64,000 nt of DNA from CAJXII01 sp965242915. Its GTDB lineage: Bacteria > Campylobacterota > Campylobacteria > Campylobacterales > Arcobacteraceae. This document shows positions 58,801 through 64,000 of the stretch, in pieces. Within the stretch, counting starts at the first letter, position 1; each line of letters opens with the position of its first letter. The notes beneath the pieces are model-generated. The model worked only from the letters and a program-made list of their open reading frames with translations. It had not been told where the DNA came from and did not search any database. Location: the NCBI GenBank assembly GCA_965242915.1, contig CBDETN010000028.1, positions 335,792-399,791 on the forward strand, written 5' to 3'. The position numbers were made by a program, and so were the translations under genes.

Positions 58801-61800
58801 GGTCTTCAGAGTACTTCAAATGTAGATGCTAGAGATTTAAGTGTAACTATCACAGCTCCAAGTGTGGTGAATGGTGATTTTAATATCACAGCTACTTTAA
58901 ATAAAGATGTAAATTTAACTGCTACTAGTGGTATAACTGTAACAAATGGTAGTGTAAGTTCAGTTAAAAGTGCAAATAAAAGAGATTATAATATCAAGAT
59001 TAGTCCAACTCCAAGTTTCCAAGGGGATTTAAGCATAACTATAGGAGATACTACAGAAATTGTAGTCGTAGATCATACACCACCAATCCTAGCTATCACT
59101 TCACATACTAATAATCAAATGATTACTAGAAATGAAGCTTCTAACTTAACTTTAAGTGGGACAAGTGAAGCAGGAGCAAAAGTTAATTTGAGTGTTGGAA
59201 CTAATAGTCTTGGAACTACTAGTGTTGATAATGCAGGAAATTGGGAAAAATCAAATCTTAATATATTGTTTAGTGATGGTGTAAATGTAGCCAATATAGA
59301 TAAAAATATTGTTGAAACTTATACTGGAACTAATGCTTCTCTTACTAGTAGTAGTTGGGCTGATATTAGACATATTTTCGATGGAGATACTACATACAAT
59401 TACTCTCATGCTACAGATTTCGGAAAAGGGATTGGTAAATCATTTACAACTATCTTTAAAGAGACAACACTGTTACACCATATGAGAGTATATTGTGGTA
59501 ATAGTAGTGGAAATAGAAGCTATGCAAAAGATGTTAAATGGGATTTTTATGATGCTAATGATCAAATAGTTAAAACTATCACAAAAACTAGTTATGATAA
59601 AGATTGGTATTATGACCTTAATCTAAATGGATTATCTATTAAAAAGATAATTGCTACAAAAGTAAGAGATGGATATTTGAGTATAAGTGAGTTGGAAATA
59701 TATCGTAGTAATCCTAATCCTACTATCACTGTAAAAGCTACAGATGAAGCAGGAAATGAGATAACTAAAGATATTAATTTAACAGTAGTAGATAATCTTA
59801 AAATCACAGATATAAATATAACTGATACAACTTTATCTGCAGGGGAAACAGTTAATGTAATATTTAGTTTTAATAGAGAGATTAATACTTTTACTTTTAC
59901 AGCTGAAGATTTAACTACACCAAATGCTACTATAAATAACTTTGTATGGAGCGACTCTAATAAAACTTTAACTACAACATTAACTCCAATTAATAATATT
60001 CAATATGACAATACTAATAAGATTGCAGTTGGACAAAATTGGGAAGATATTCTTGGTAAAAATGGTTCAGGTTATACAAGTGTAAACTATGAAGTTGATA
60101 CAAAACTTCCATCTTTACAAAATATAGCCATAACTTCAAATGCTGGTATAGACAATATATACCAATTTGGTGATGAGATAATTATAACAGCTCTATTTGA
60201 TGAAAATGTAAAAGTTTCAAAAGATACGAATATCTCAATAAAAGTTGGAAACACTATTAGAATTGCAACTTTAAAAGATGTAGCAGGTAAAGTAGTTAGA
60301 TTTAGCTATATAGTACAAGATGGAGACGAAGATACAAATGGTATAAGTGTGGTAGCTAATAGCATTAAAGGTACTATTGAAGATATTCTTGGTAATAAAC
60401 CAAGTGAAGATGATCTGTCTTTTTCAGCTATTAATAATGCAGTTTCACATCAAATATCAACAACTGTAACGGTGATCAAAAGCTTGAATATCACATCAAC
60501 ACCATCTAATGGAGGAGTATATTATGGTATAGGTAACGATATAAATATCACTGTAGAATTTTCGAAAAATATAACAGTAGCTAATGTAGATACTAATAAT
60601 AAACCATATATCATCATTAATGTAGGTGGAATTGGGAAGTATGCTTATCTTAATTCATCTAGTGGTTCAAATATGATATTTACCTATAAAGTTCAAGAAG
60701 CTGATATAGATAATGATGGTATTAGTGTACCAAAAAGTGATATTACATTAAATACCACTACGGTTAGAACTAGTAGTGGAGAAAATGCAAATATTGAATA
60801 TTATGATATAGAGCTAGATGATGATACAAAGCATAAAGTAGATGCAATAAAACCAACTTTTATTATCACTCAGTATCCAACTGCAGTTAATGGTAATTTT
60901 AATATCACAGTTAAAGCAAATGAGCTAATAAAAAATCTAGATTCTAATTATATAAGTGCTGATAATGATGTACAGATGATTGGATATGTGAGTGATGATG
61001 ATAAACAATCATTTACTATTAGCTTCAAAATTGCTTCTAATACACAAGATGGTAATATAGTTATATCCTTTGCATCAGATGTTATAGAAGATCAAGCTGG
61101 CAATAAAAATGATAATCCTGTTAGTGTAACTATCCAATATGATACAACACCACCAACCTTAGCTATCACTTCACATACAAATAATCAAATGATTAGTAGA
61201 AATGAAGCTGCTGACTTAACTTTAAGTGGGACAAGTGAAGCGGGAGCAAAAGTTGACTTGAGTTTTGGAACTAATAGTCTTGGAACTACTACAGTTCAAA
61301 GTGATGGCACTTGGAGTAAAAGTAAAATTGCACTTAAAGATAAATACTACAGATATGTAAGATTTTACAGTGATGGTTCAAATAAGTCTATTAATAATCA
61401 TATAGTAGAGGTAGAAGTATATGATACAAAAAATGAAAATGTAGCAAGAGGTAAAACAGTAAAAGGATATAACGTTAGCGATAATACACCTATTAGTATA
61501 GGTAATAGTTCAAGAATTACTGATGGTTCTAAAAAATACAAAAGTTCTTATGCAGACCTTGGCGCTGGGTATATATATGCATTGCTTGATTTAGGCAGCT
61601 TACATGAACTAAAATCGATTAAAGTATGGAGATATTATGATGGAAGAAGATACAATAAAACTCAGATAAAAGTATCAAATGATAATATTAATTGGGTTAG
61701 TCTATATGATGGAACTCCTTATGGAGAATGGAGTGCAGGTGGAGAGTTTAGAACTATACCTTATGCAACAATGATACAAGGAAGCACAACTTTAACTGCA

Positions 61801-62388
61801 AAAGCTACAGATGAAGCAGGAAATGAGATAACTAAAGATATTAATTTAACAGTAGTTAATGGCTTTACACTTCTTAGTGATAGCGTAGAAAATAATGCAA
61901 TGTTAGATGTTAAATATGCTTTTGATAATTCAGGTGGACAATTTGAAAAATGGTTAAATAGAACTAATACATCTCCACATCTTAACTGGGGAGCTGCACC
62001 AAGTGGAACAGTAAGCTATGCAATTATTATGGATGATATTTCAGCAGGGCAAGGAAATGGTTGGATACATTGGAATGTATTTAATATCCCTAAAAATGTA
62101 ACATCATTTGAAGAGGGTTGGAGTAGTACACATGGTAATGCAGATAGTGATGGTATACAACAAAATACAGCACAAGGAAATGGAGTACCTGTAAATCAAT
62201 ATGTAGGACCATGGCCGCCAGCGGAACATACCTACCAAATCAAAATATATGCTCTTGATAGTGAGATGCCAATACTAGATGGGGGAGAGGTATCTATGAA
62301 TACAACAACATTTGAGATGCTATATGATGTAAATGGTACTAATAATATATTAGGGGAAACAACTTTAATCTTTAGATTTACACCATAA
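43885..62388 (+). CDS. Giant multidomain lipoprotein 3, 6167 aa
   Basis: Lipobox VTGC with Cys24 and the shortest Ser linker (5 Ser). The N-terminal third follows copy 1, including the segment where copy 2 differs. Discoidin-like domains: class B at residues 1336-1478, D at 2129-2277, C at 2930-3062, a unique class E at 3660-3796, B at 4142-4286 nested inside an Ig-like repeat, A at 4467-4612, B at 5132-5275, and A at 5820-5962. The PEBP-like domain is at 5992-6167. Very low Cys content, many Asn/Asp/Thr/Lys, and no transmembrane segment beyond the signal, consistent with an extended extracytoplasmic stalk. The long Ig-like stretches may bind calcium (many D-x-N/D motifs), but this is inference. 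Confidence 0.88.
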   Translation: MKKTKQIYIKLIAIGLITMMVTGCGGGGFLDSSSSSAINGNVAKAPIDNATVTIYRLDTNEVLGTTKTDAKGDYSLDIGNYTGAVRIVASGGTYIDEVSGVEQNSSTLKLEAISSITVTDRMVNITPVTDISAQKLLSMETNASKLANKISIIEDVNKNIARILTGSDFNPTKVRAKILDRTGKEKIKVSDGDEGKYGTLLAVFAKLSDSNASNVRALIDAVYDDIKDGIADKLSDDIQSALDNTDIQNGIDSNVTNDLKYTARQQLSYDINATLSGITNITNQKRGGKTEFFVTVNNINTKIPIVLKNEFATFEAKDKNGNDIAYVSNGSTIKVTLKNSGDFNNTRSVMLNIGSNKFLLTSKTNQQTTSTLKSEDIFVNRQTNRYDLNRYFKDPDGDKLTYSYDGELPEGISLDDDGIFRGTPTINKSKIFKIDIYAKDSHGNIIKKKFRLNVLSRPRVDSITVEISTKVKGGITVAAKLKFNKDINITTAGTMTIVFANNAGKSTFDLPLGVILKDDGIDIDIITGSGNNIQVQASSIVTDAIIKQKGLEDRNFNFITAAGQTVENLIVDNTAPVWLSNTSAAINENAVIDTVVYQSNVSDSDSNITYSINDANFSIDTKGKLTLAKTLDYETKQSYSLNIEAKDTAGNIATQTIDIQVNNIVDTKPVLANPAQATISEDISQDTIIATIKTNGANSDENTINSFSIRNSDANFIIDNNGAVKIALNSHINYSVNNDHKYTLQIYATNDKGDSDDVNLTILVTNTPEIEALDDLKTMKNTDSSIIISVLSNDKKGVDNQDLTIKSVTTPASGTVTIINNDTEIKYENDTNNTGNISFSYTITNGEDNSIAGVNISIIDALARPDAPTIDIVAGDDMINLAESSKDLNITGTAPADTKITVTYNNIERVVQVGSDGKWIVTYSASELPDNGHSNISVHTTNVFGNQSDIITKNIKVDKLSPVLTITDNKSGVLNQTDNVVTFTFIFNELMDGFKSDDIKVENGKKSIFKQIVTDKKWTLDVIADGNSTKNIIVSINNSDIKDKSGNRFEGDKYNPLGSQEVDTKAPTLNVTTPIMIDGIISTSEQSNVTIEGKSSDAKTISLTIGDIKAKATVNADGSWKANIDISSLSSGAVVLVVTATDENNNTTTLTLNDKILKDTLSPTISGLIIPTTSLLNENEFKISFKFNTYVTLMKNTNNMKNNFILDSVDLISYAYDSSTKIYTFTFKPPKNNQGNLSISLKDNVVKSISGNGNKVQKLFERAFNSTPPTLTITSHTNNQMISRNEAANLTLSGTSEAGAEVDLSVGTNSLGTTSADNTGNWEKSTLNILFSDGVNVANIDKNIVETYTGTNASLTSSSWADIRHIFDGDTTYNYSHATDFGKGIGKSFTTIFKETTLLHHMRVYCGNSSGNRSYAKDVKWDFYDANDQIVKTITKTSYDKDWYYDLNLNGLSIKKIIATKVRDGYLSISELEIYRSNPTITVNIKNKLGNENSITLNLNIKKNPQITSINIDNDTLISGATTQVTVDFDNSIDTSTFTEEDINATNVDLTDFIWSDNNKTLTVTLTPMQDVEDITNTIEIGINWKDINGFNGSGYTSTNYKVITKYTEVNSVSFASHLALIEPYHIGESLKIRVVFSKAVEVTGTPYLNINLDSVSKKAKYISGSGTKVLYFEYMIKNGDTALNGISINADIELDSNSMIKDKATLLNTNNTFEPIDANANHKVDTTKAGIDSITITSTPTTSSTYTKDENITLAVKFTQSVIVTNTPTLKLVIGEDTVEASYKDGNNSDTINFVYTVEDNSLDLDGITISKDTISLGANTNITSSNQTVFLTNAEISNIADQKVNSFAPYIKDIKLTTTISGLNNTAIIGDTLKAVLTFNSAITLNGDISLKAKIGSKEITMSYSQSQSDNNSLVFTYTIEENDSSNSGFDIPTNSLSLASGATLKSIINGKDATLRHFYKNNDTNIDGIRPTLVLSLPEKTNKDFSISVTSSKDLNSIDENRIEVSGVSTLSDSKITGLKSTTLDISTLNATDGEIIVTLKEGAFTDKNGLINKEQNITIIFDKTTTLNIINPIVDKIYTLKEMQNMNISGTTDAEAGQKVKVNDIFDVEVQADGTWSKKVNLLTRSNIALKSNGLVKISSSPGLIWPEGKTIDDLIDGKKSKSDLFKINNALDKSLVFKFDEKYKEARFTIWHKDAGDHTAFWTTLNGSLIIFKNGDKVVKQLTFKGKQEYSTGVSSKSYDIETNIVFDEVVFVFKKSTPWFGEIEILASPVTKAYINASVKDKLGNKARVTKTVNMDIVAPTLNIELNKTKILANQKLKATINFNEAVKDFDIDDINITNGTLSDFIDISDTKKSVIFTPNSEIKVDDVKIIVGQNFTDLFNNHPSSDTNSASFNINTIRGKINNIFMIPHIDDSIPFVVNENLVIKIVFDQYVIVDKTPNIMIALHKLDGTIVEKMATFKDGNDSKVLNFIYKIQEGDIYKKGVSIPQGAINLNGGSIKLASSNDTNISYAEVALYDNIIIDSSLVSIASIDISSNSGEDQTYTTDDEIIFEVKFTGAVNILNTNNIKFKFILDGITKEAAYKNGNNSDTIQFTYTVVVNDRDTNGISIPVNAITTGSFSGSTVSTSEVIADNSAHKVSTAKSVIKDIYFKINPSVYYKTQDTITAILEFNENITVALGTKKPTIDLKLGDKVVKALYDKTRDNKLYFNYIVQDTDTENSGVSILKNSLVLNGAILNNMIGLEVMQEFNTLFQDKNILVDTTAPTLDISTPNNINDNFNITIKAKEPIFISNKSKFSITKGTILNISLSQDKKTITVQIDAPNSYDGDIEFKIQPEAILDRARNTNLLIEKVISFSTTKPTISIKTPANNTKHLVENGVLITGVSNIEDGQKITAKVDDMIVGEFEVKNGKFNATIPRVYFSKKYRYVRAYFNRSSGVINLTEFVVLDPQGKKLEVNKMVKLFKEVNSIYIDTESLGDNYSTTGVINGIRGTDIKYGKGMESFPAGEYYLYLDLFNEYLISSVSLDTGWIEARNIIIQVSNDKITWDTIKDYRGHGSNIRNHDWLNPFMETNTKVKFYATNKYGTSSSEVSRDLIPSIKATAKISLDKTVVKFEEDINISITLSPNTDLNSFGKDDIIAPNGTLGTLQTDPNNDYKKYINFTPNININDTTNVITLKNSWTNKAGFNASQTTSKNYTVATKPMMINITDDQDKVTNKKIKYTFKLSSPSTDFTIGDIDIVPATAVKSNFSGSGDSYSLTVTPPEDFEGDLILVIEADTVSDTNGIGNLYLEYIQKVNTKPMPKPTIDPIAALNDLNDDINITGSGKIGAAILVEFNGIKKSTTVLIDGTWNLTLGVNSYFEDDTYDVKVIMSDEAGNSNFETTTFEIDTSGDESAQLFIDSKIMADNIINQFEQYSIKVSGKTKYIENDTKLTLKIGTITKSTTVINNIWSVDNIDISSLADGNISIVAQLGTLNRSTNVFKDVSVIVPTFSTSKLLVKDDFIITLEFNKDIEGLDLVDLEIKNATILSLTKVNNKKYILTIGTNGIGTKTKTVSVSIKANSVGTKIGNKNLSSHIDVRVDKTAPTLKFTSHSKNQPIGRLLNLTIAGTSDEIGAKVTLKFENKNLGTSIVQNDGSWKKENIDLKITAPRKITNTWTNLLRIDGIPNNSDFVRVSGGISSWYYMLSDTEKVSWRESFSSTTFRYNFKDIYTDAKFILNYQPGGKKAWENRRPGQRVKFYLNDTLVYTSSVSGEENPFSRLVNPSIKFNRVDLVLNGSGARVSEFEVFGKSVDKINLSAKVEDKVGNKITKNITLYIKDNPKITDINITNTTLSAGETANVIFSFNREINTSTFTAEDLTTPNATIDNFVWSNSNKTLTATLTPINNIEYDNTNKIAVGQDWEDIHGIFVNDNFTSPNYQVDTKLPSLQNIAITSNAGDDNTYTIGDTIRIEALFNENITLTDAKIKINIGGVEKELDINSSNSNKLIFNYIVQNGDNDTNGISVVANSLSGDIKDTLNNSASALDLAFVILYDNINHKVDTTQPKITSISFTSTPNSDNTYIEDENIILALNTSTSVVVIGTPELSIKIGEEIVKASYVNSSSDKKTHNFSYTVVSGDYDGDGIQAVSNTNLLISVNVANINKNIVETYTGTEASLTSSGYADIRHIFNGKTTYNWSHATDFGTGIGKSFTTIFKEATLLHHMRVYGGNSSGNRNYTKDVKWDFYDANDRIVKTITKTSYDKDWYYDLNLNGLSIKKIIATKLTNSYLSITELEIYRSKPNALSLNGGAILDENNKELLLKYSGLDSTSKVDAKSLSAVITAPSVVNGDFNITATLNKDVTLTATSGITVTNGSVSSVKSANNRDYNIKISPTPSFQGDLSITIGDTTEIVVVDTTAPTLNITSPTSNQVITRNEAANLTLSGTSEAGAKVDLSVGTNSLGTTTVKSDGTWSKSGIALKDKYYRYVRVYSDGSNRNTDNHIVEIEVYNTKNANVARGKTVKGYTVSDNTSISISNSSRITDGSKNKSDYSSLGTGYIYVLLDLGSLHELKSIKVWRYYGDKRKYNKTHIKVSNDNINWVSLYDGSTPYVESSSGKEFKTIPYTMMIQGNTTLTVKASDEVGNEITKDINLTVVDNLKITDINITDTTLSAGETVNVIFSFNREINTFTFTAEDLTTPNATINNFVWSDSNKTLTTTLTPINNIQYDNTNKIAVGQNWEDILGKNGSGYTSVNYEVDTKLPSLQNIAITSNAGDDNIYTIGDTIILETTFNENVTSADAKIKINIGGEIKELDINSSNSNKLIFNYIVQNGDNDTNGISVVANSLSGDIKDTFNNSASALDLAFVILYDNINHKVDTTQPKITSISFTSTPNSDNTYSEDENITIDINISVPVAVLGTPTLGLQIDSTIKKAIYNSISDDKKTLTFVYTVVSGDYDGDGIQILANALSLNSGAILDKNNKELFLEYSGLQSTSNVDARDLSVTITAPSVVNGDFNITATLNKDVNLTATSGITVTNGSVSSVKSANKRDYNIKISPTPSFQGDLSITIGDTTEIVVVDHTPPILAITSHTNNQMITRNEASNLTLSGTSEAGAKVNLSVGTNSLGTTSVDNAGNWEKSNLNILFSDGVNVANIDKNIVETYTGTNASLTSSSWADIRHIFDGDTTYNYSHATDFGKGIGKSFTTIFKETTLLHHMRVYCGNSSGNRSYAKDVKWDFYDANDQIVKTITKTSYDKDWYYDLNLNGLSIKKIIATKVRDGYLSISELEIYRSNPNPTITVKATDEAGNEITKDINLTVVDNLKITDINITDTTLSAGETVNVIFSFNREINTFTFTAEDLTTPNATINNFVWSDSNKTLTTTLTPINNIQYDNTNKIAVGQNWEDILGKNGSGYTSVNYEVDTKLPSLQNIAITSNAGIDNIYQFGDEIIITALFDENVKVSKDTNISIKVGNTIRIATLKDVAGKVVRFSYIVQDGDEDTNGISVVANSIKGTIEDILGNKPSEDDLSFSAINNAVSHQISTTVTVIKSLNITSTPSNGGVYYGIGNDINITVEFSKNITVANVDTNNKPYIIINVGGIGKYAYLNSSSGSNMIFTYKVQEADIDNDGISVPKSDITLNTTTVRTSSGENANIEYYDIELDDDTKHKVDAIKPTFIITQYPTAVNGNFNITVKANELIKNLDSNYISADNDVQMIGYVSDDDKQSFTISFKIASNTQDGNIVISFASDVIEDQAGNKNDNPVSVTIQYDTTPPTLAITSHTNNQMISRNEAADLTLSGTSEAGAKVDLSFGTNSLGTTTVQSDGTWSKSKIALKDKYYRYVRFYSDGSNKSINNHIVEVEVYDTKNENVARGKTVKGYNVSDNTPISIGNSSRITDGSKKYKSSYADLGAGYIYALLDLGSLHELKSIKVWRYYDGRRYNKTQIKVSNDNINWVSLYDGTPYGEWSAGGEFRTIPYATMIQGSTTLTAKATDEAGNEITKDINLTVVNGFTLLSDSVENNAMLDVKYAFDNSGGQFEKWLNRTNTSPHLNWGAAPSGTVSYAIIMDDISAGQGNGWIHWNVFNIPKNVTSFEEGWSSTHGNADSDGIQQNTAQGNGVPVNQYVGPWPPAEHTYQIKIYALDSEMPILDGGEVSMNTTTFEMLYDVNGTNNILGETTLIFRFTP
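54865..55270 (+). other. Class E discoidin-like domain, unique to giant protein 3
   Basis: A roughly 135-residue segment (WTNLLRIDGIPNN ... RVSEFEVFG) occupies the slot that holds class B domains in copies 1 and 2. It has no second copy in the window. Its ending 'V-S-E-F-E-V' matches the terminal strand motif of the other classes, so a galactose-binding-like fold is plausible. Confidence 0.55.
56278..56740 (+). repeat. Class B domain inserted inside an Ig-like repeat of giant gene 3
   Basis: Giant genes 1 and 2 read GATGGTATCCAA-ATATTAG-CTAATGCATTATC here. Giant gene 3 reads GATGGTATCCAA, then 463 bp encoding a full class B domain, then CTAATGCATTATC. The net gain is 456 bp, exactly 152 codons. 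Confidence 0.9.
61861..62385 (+). other. C-terminal PEBP/YbhB-like domain of giant protein 3
   Basis: Nearly identical to the domain of copy 2 with the pocket elements MDDISAG, GWIHWNVFNIP and GPWPPAEH kept. Conservation of this terminal domain in all three complete copies, while upstream cassettes vary, suggests it is functionally required. Confidence 0.85.
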
Positions 62389-62555
62389 GATAAATCAATG
62401 ATAATAAAAAGTTGAAGAGATGGTGTCATTTCAGATGACACCATCTCAGCAATTAATCTTTAAAAGTTTCAAAATGAAACTTTTTGGCTATTTTATTCTG
62501 CTATCTTTCATTAAGAGTAAAACTTGCATAATGAATTATATTAAAGGAGACAAAG
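62389..62555 (+). promoter_or_regulatory. Intergenic region 3-4, identical to 2-3
   Basis: Carries the same two hairpins (62417-62447 and 62462-62484) and Shine-Dalgarno as 43718-43884. Identity in a non-coding stretch shows recent duplication or ongoing homogenisation of the array. Confidence 0.7.
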
Positions 62556-64000
62556 ATGAAAAAAACAAAGCAAATTTATATAAAGCTAATAGCTATAGGT
62601 TTAATTACAATGATGGTTACTGGATGTGGCGGCGGAGGATCTTTAGATTCTTCATCTTCTTCATCTTCTTCATCTTCTTCTTCAGCCATAAATGGTAATG
62701 TTGCAAAAGCTCCAATTGATAATGCCACAGTTACAATTTATAGACTTGATACAAATGAAGTATTAGGTACAACTAAAACTGATGCTAAAGGGGATTATTC
62801 TTTAGATATTGGTAATTATACTGGTGCAGTAAGAATAGTTGCTAGTGGTGGAACTTATATAGATGAAGTATCGGGTGTAGAACAAAACTCATCAACTTTA
62901 AAGTTAGAAGCTATCTCATCTATAACAGTAACTGATAGAATGGTAAATGTTACCCCTGTTACTGATATATCTGCTCAAAAGTTATTAAGTATGGAGACTA
63001 ATGCTTCTAAACTTGCGAATAAAATAAGTATAATAGAAGATGTGAATAAAAATATAGCAAGAATTTTAACAGGCAGCGATTTTAACCCTACAAAAGTTAG
63101 AGCTAAAATCCTTGATAGAACAGGTAAAGAGAAGATTAAAGTATCTGATGGGGATGAAGGTAAATATGGTACCTTATTAGCCGTATTTGCTAAGCTGTCA
63201 GATAGTAATGCTTCAAATGTTAGAGCTCTAATAGATGCTGTTTATGATGATATTAAAGATGGTATAGCAGATAAACTATCTGATGATATACAAAGTGCTT
63301 TAGACAATACAGATATCCAAAATGGTATCGATTCTAATGTAACAAATGATTTAAAATATACTGCTAGGCAACAACTATCATATGATATAAATGCAACTCT
63401 TAGTGGAATTACAAATATAACAAATCAAAAAAGAGGTGGAAAAACAGAATTTTTTGTAACTGTTAATAATATCAACACTAAAATACCTATTGTACTAAAA
63501 AATGAATTTGCCACTTTTGAAGCCAAAGATAAAAATGGAAATGATATAGCTTATGTATCAAATGGCTCAACTATAAAAGTAACGCTTAAAAATAGTGGAG
63601 ATTTTAATAATACAAGAAGTGTTATGCTTAATATTGGTTCAAATAAATTTTTATTAACTAGTAAAACAAATCAACAAACAACTTCTACACTTAAAAGTGA
63701 AGATATATTTGTAAATAGACAAACCAATAGATATGATTTAAATCGCTATTTTAAAGACCCAGATGGAGACAAATTAACATATAGTTATGATGGAGAGTTA
63801 CCCGAAGGGATTAGTCTTGATGATGATGGTATTTTTAGGGGGACACCAACAATTAATAAGTCAAAAATTTTTAAAATTGATATATATGCAAAAGATAGCC
63901 ATGGAAATATTATCAAGAAAAAATTTAGATTAAATGTTTTATCAAGACCAAGAGTAGATAGTATTACTGTGGAAATCTCTACAAAGGTAAAGGGCGGGAT
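62556..64000 (+). CDS. Giant multidomain lipoprotein 4 (3' truncated by window end)
   Basis: The open frame from ATG 62556 runs to the window end. It has lipobox VTGC (Cys24), a 12-Ser linker with three TCATCTTCT units, and the conserved N-terminal carboxypeptidase-regulatory-like, helical and Ig-like segments through KVKGGI. It shares with copy 3, and not copies 1 or 2, the changes RALIDAV (Leu for Gln) and PTINKS (Ile for Leu), so its 5' end is closest to copy 3. Whether it is full length cannot be seen. Confidence 0.85.
   Translation, partial: MKKTKQIYIKLIAIGLITMMVTGCGGGGSLDSSSSSSSSSSSSAINGNVAKAPIDNATVTIYRLDTNEVLGTTKTDAKGDYSLDIGNYTGAVRIVASGGTYIDEVSGVEQNSSTLKLEAISSITVTDRMVNVTPVTDISAQKLLSMETNASKLANKISIIEDVNKNIARILTGSDFNPTKVRAKILDRTGKEKIKVSDGDEGKYGTLLAVFAKLSDSNASNVRALIDAVYDDIKDGIADKLSDDIQSALDNTDIQNGIDSNVTNDLKYTARQQLSYDINATLSGITNITNQKRGGKTEFFVTVNNINTKIPIVLKNEFATFEAKDKNGNDIAYVSNGSTIKVTLKNSGDFNNTRSVMLNIGSNKFLLTSKTNQQTTSTLKSEDIFVNRQTNRYDLNRYFKDPDGDKLTYSYDGELPEGISLDDDGIFRGTPTINKSKIFKIDIYAKDSHGNIIKKKFRLNVLSRPRVDSITVEISTKVKGG

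Noticed and set aside
7222..62388. RTX or type I secreted adhesin
   Set aside because: No GGxGxDxxx nonapeptide repeats and no type I secretion C terminus; the proteins have a lipobox and end in a PEBP-like domain.

Overview
The window is AT-rich with tightly packed housekeeping genes at its left end. It looks like a low-GC Campylobacterota chromosome, probably Arcobacteraceae-like. That rests on base composition, on the U32 / purE / glyQ / Nif3 gene neighbourhood (which I recall from Campylobacter jejuni but could not check here), and on protein style. It is an inference, not a measured placement.

Positions 1-6806 form one plus-strand operon-like run: a 5'-truncated U32 family (TrhP-like) gene, an AsmA-like periplasmic protein, purE, an OLD-like AAA ATPase with a small PD-(D/E)XK-like partner, glyQ and a Nif3-family gene. 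Gaps are 55 bp or less and most of the later genes overlap. The nuclease-like partner is cut by an in-frame TGA, but its reading frame stays open for 45 more codons up to the glyQ start. A good intrinsic terminator lies at 6948-6984.

Positions 7222-64000 are dominated by a tandem family of at least four giant lipoprotein genes: 7222-21384 (4720 aa), 25598-43717 (6039 aa), 43885-62388 (6167 aa) and 62556 to beyond the window end. Each has a lipobox with Cys24, a Ser-rich linker, a nearly invariant N-terminal third of cadherin-like and Ig-like domains, and long runs of bacterial Ig-like repeats. Between these sit discoidin/F5-8C-like domains of at least five sequence classes, here called A to E. 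The three complete copies end in a domain that reads as a PEBP/YbhB (Raf kinase inhibitor-like) fold. The paralogues are mosaics: the same slot holds a class A domain in one copy and class B in another, and one class B domain has been dropped in frame into the middle of an Ig-like repeat. This modular, recombining surface-protein array is the most interesting content of the window.

Positions 21385-25597 interrupt the array. They hold, on the minus strand, a decayed DUF4143-type ATPase and a hipBA toxin-antitoxin pair with a palindromic operator candidate; on the plus strand, a diverged copy of the nif3 3' end; and then an IS110-family transposase remnant enclosed by perfect 20-bp inverted repeats. 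The duplicated nif3 tail brackets giant gene 1 plus hipBA, which suggests a past insertion or rearrangement at nif3.
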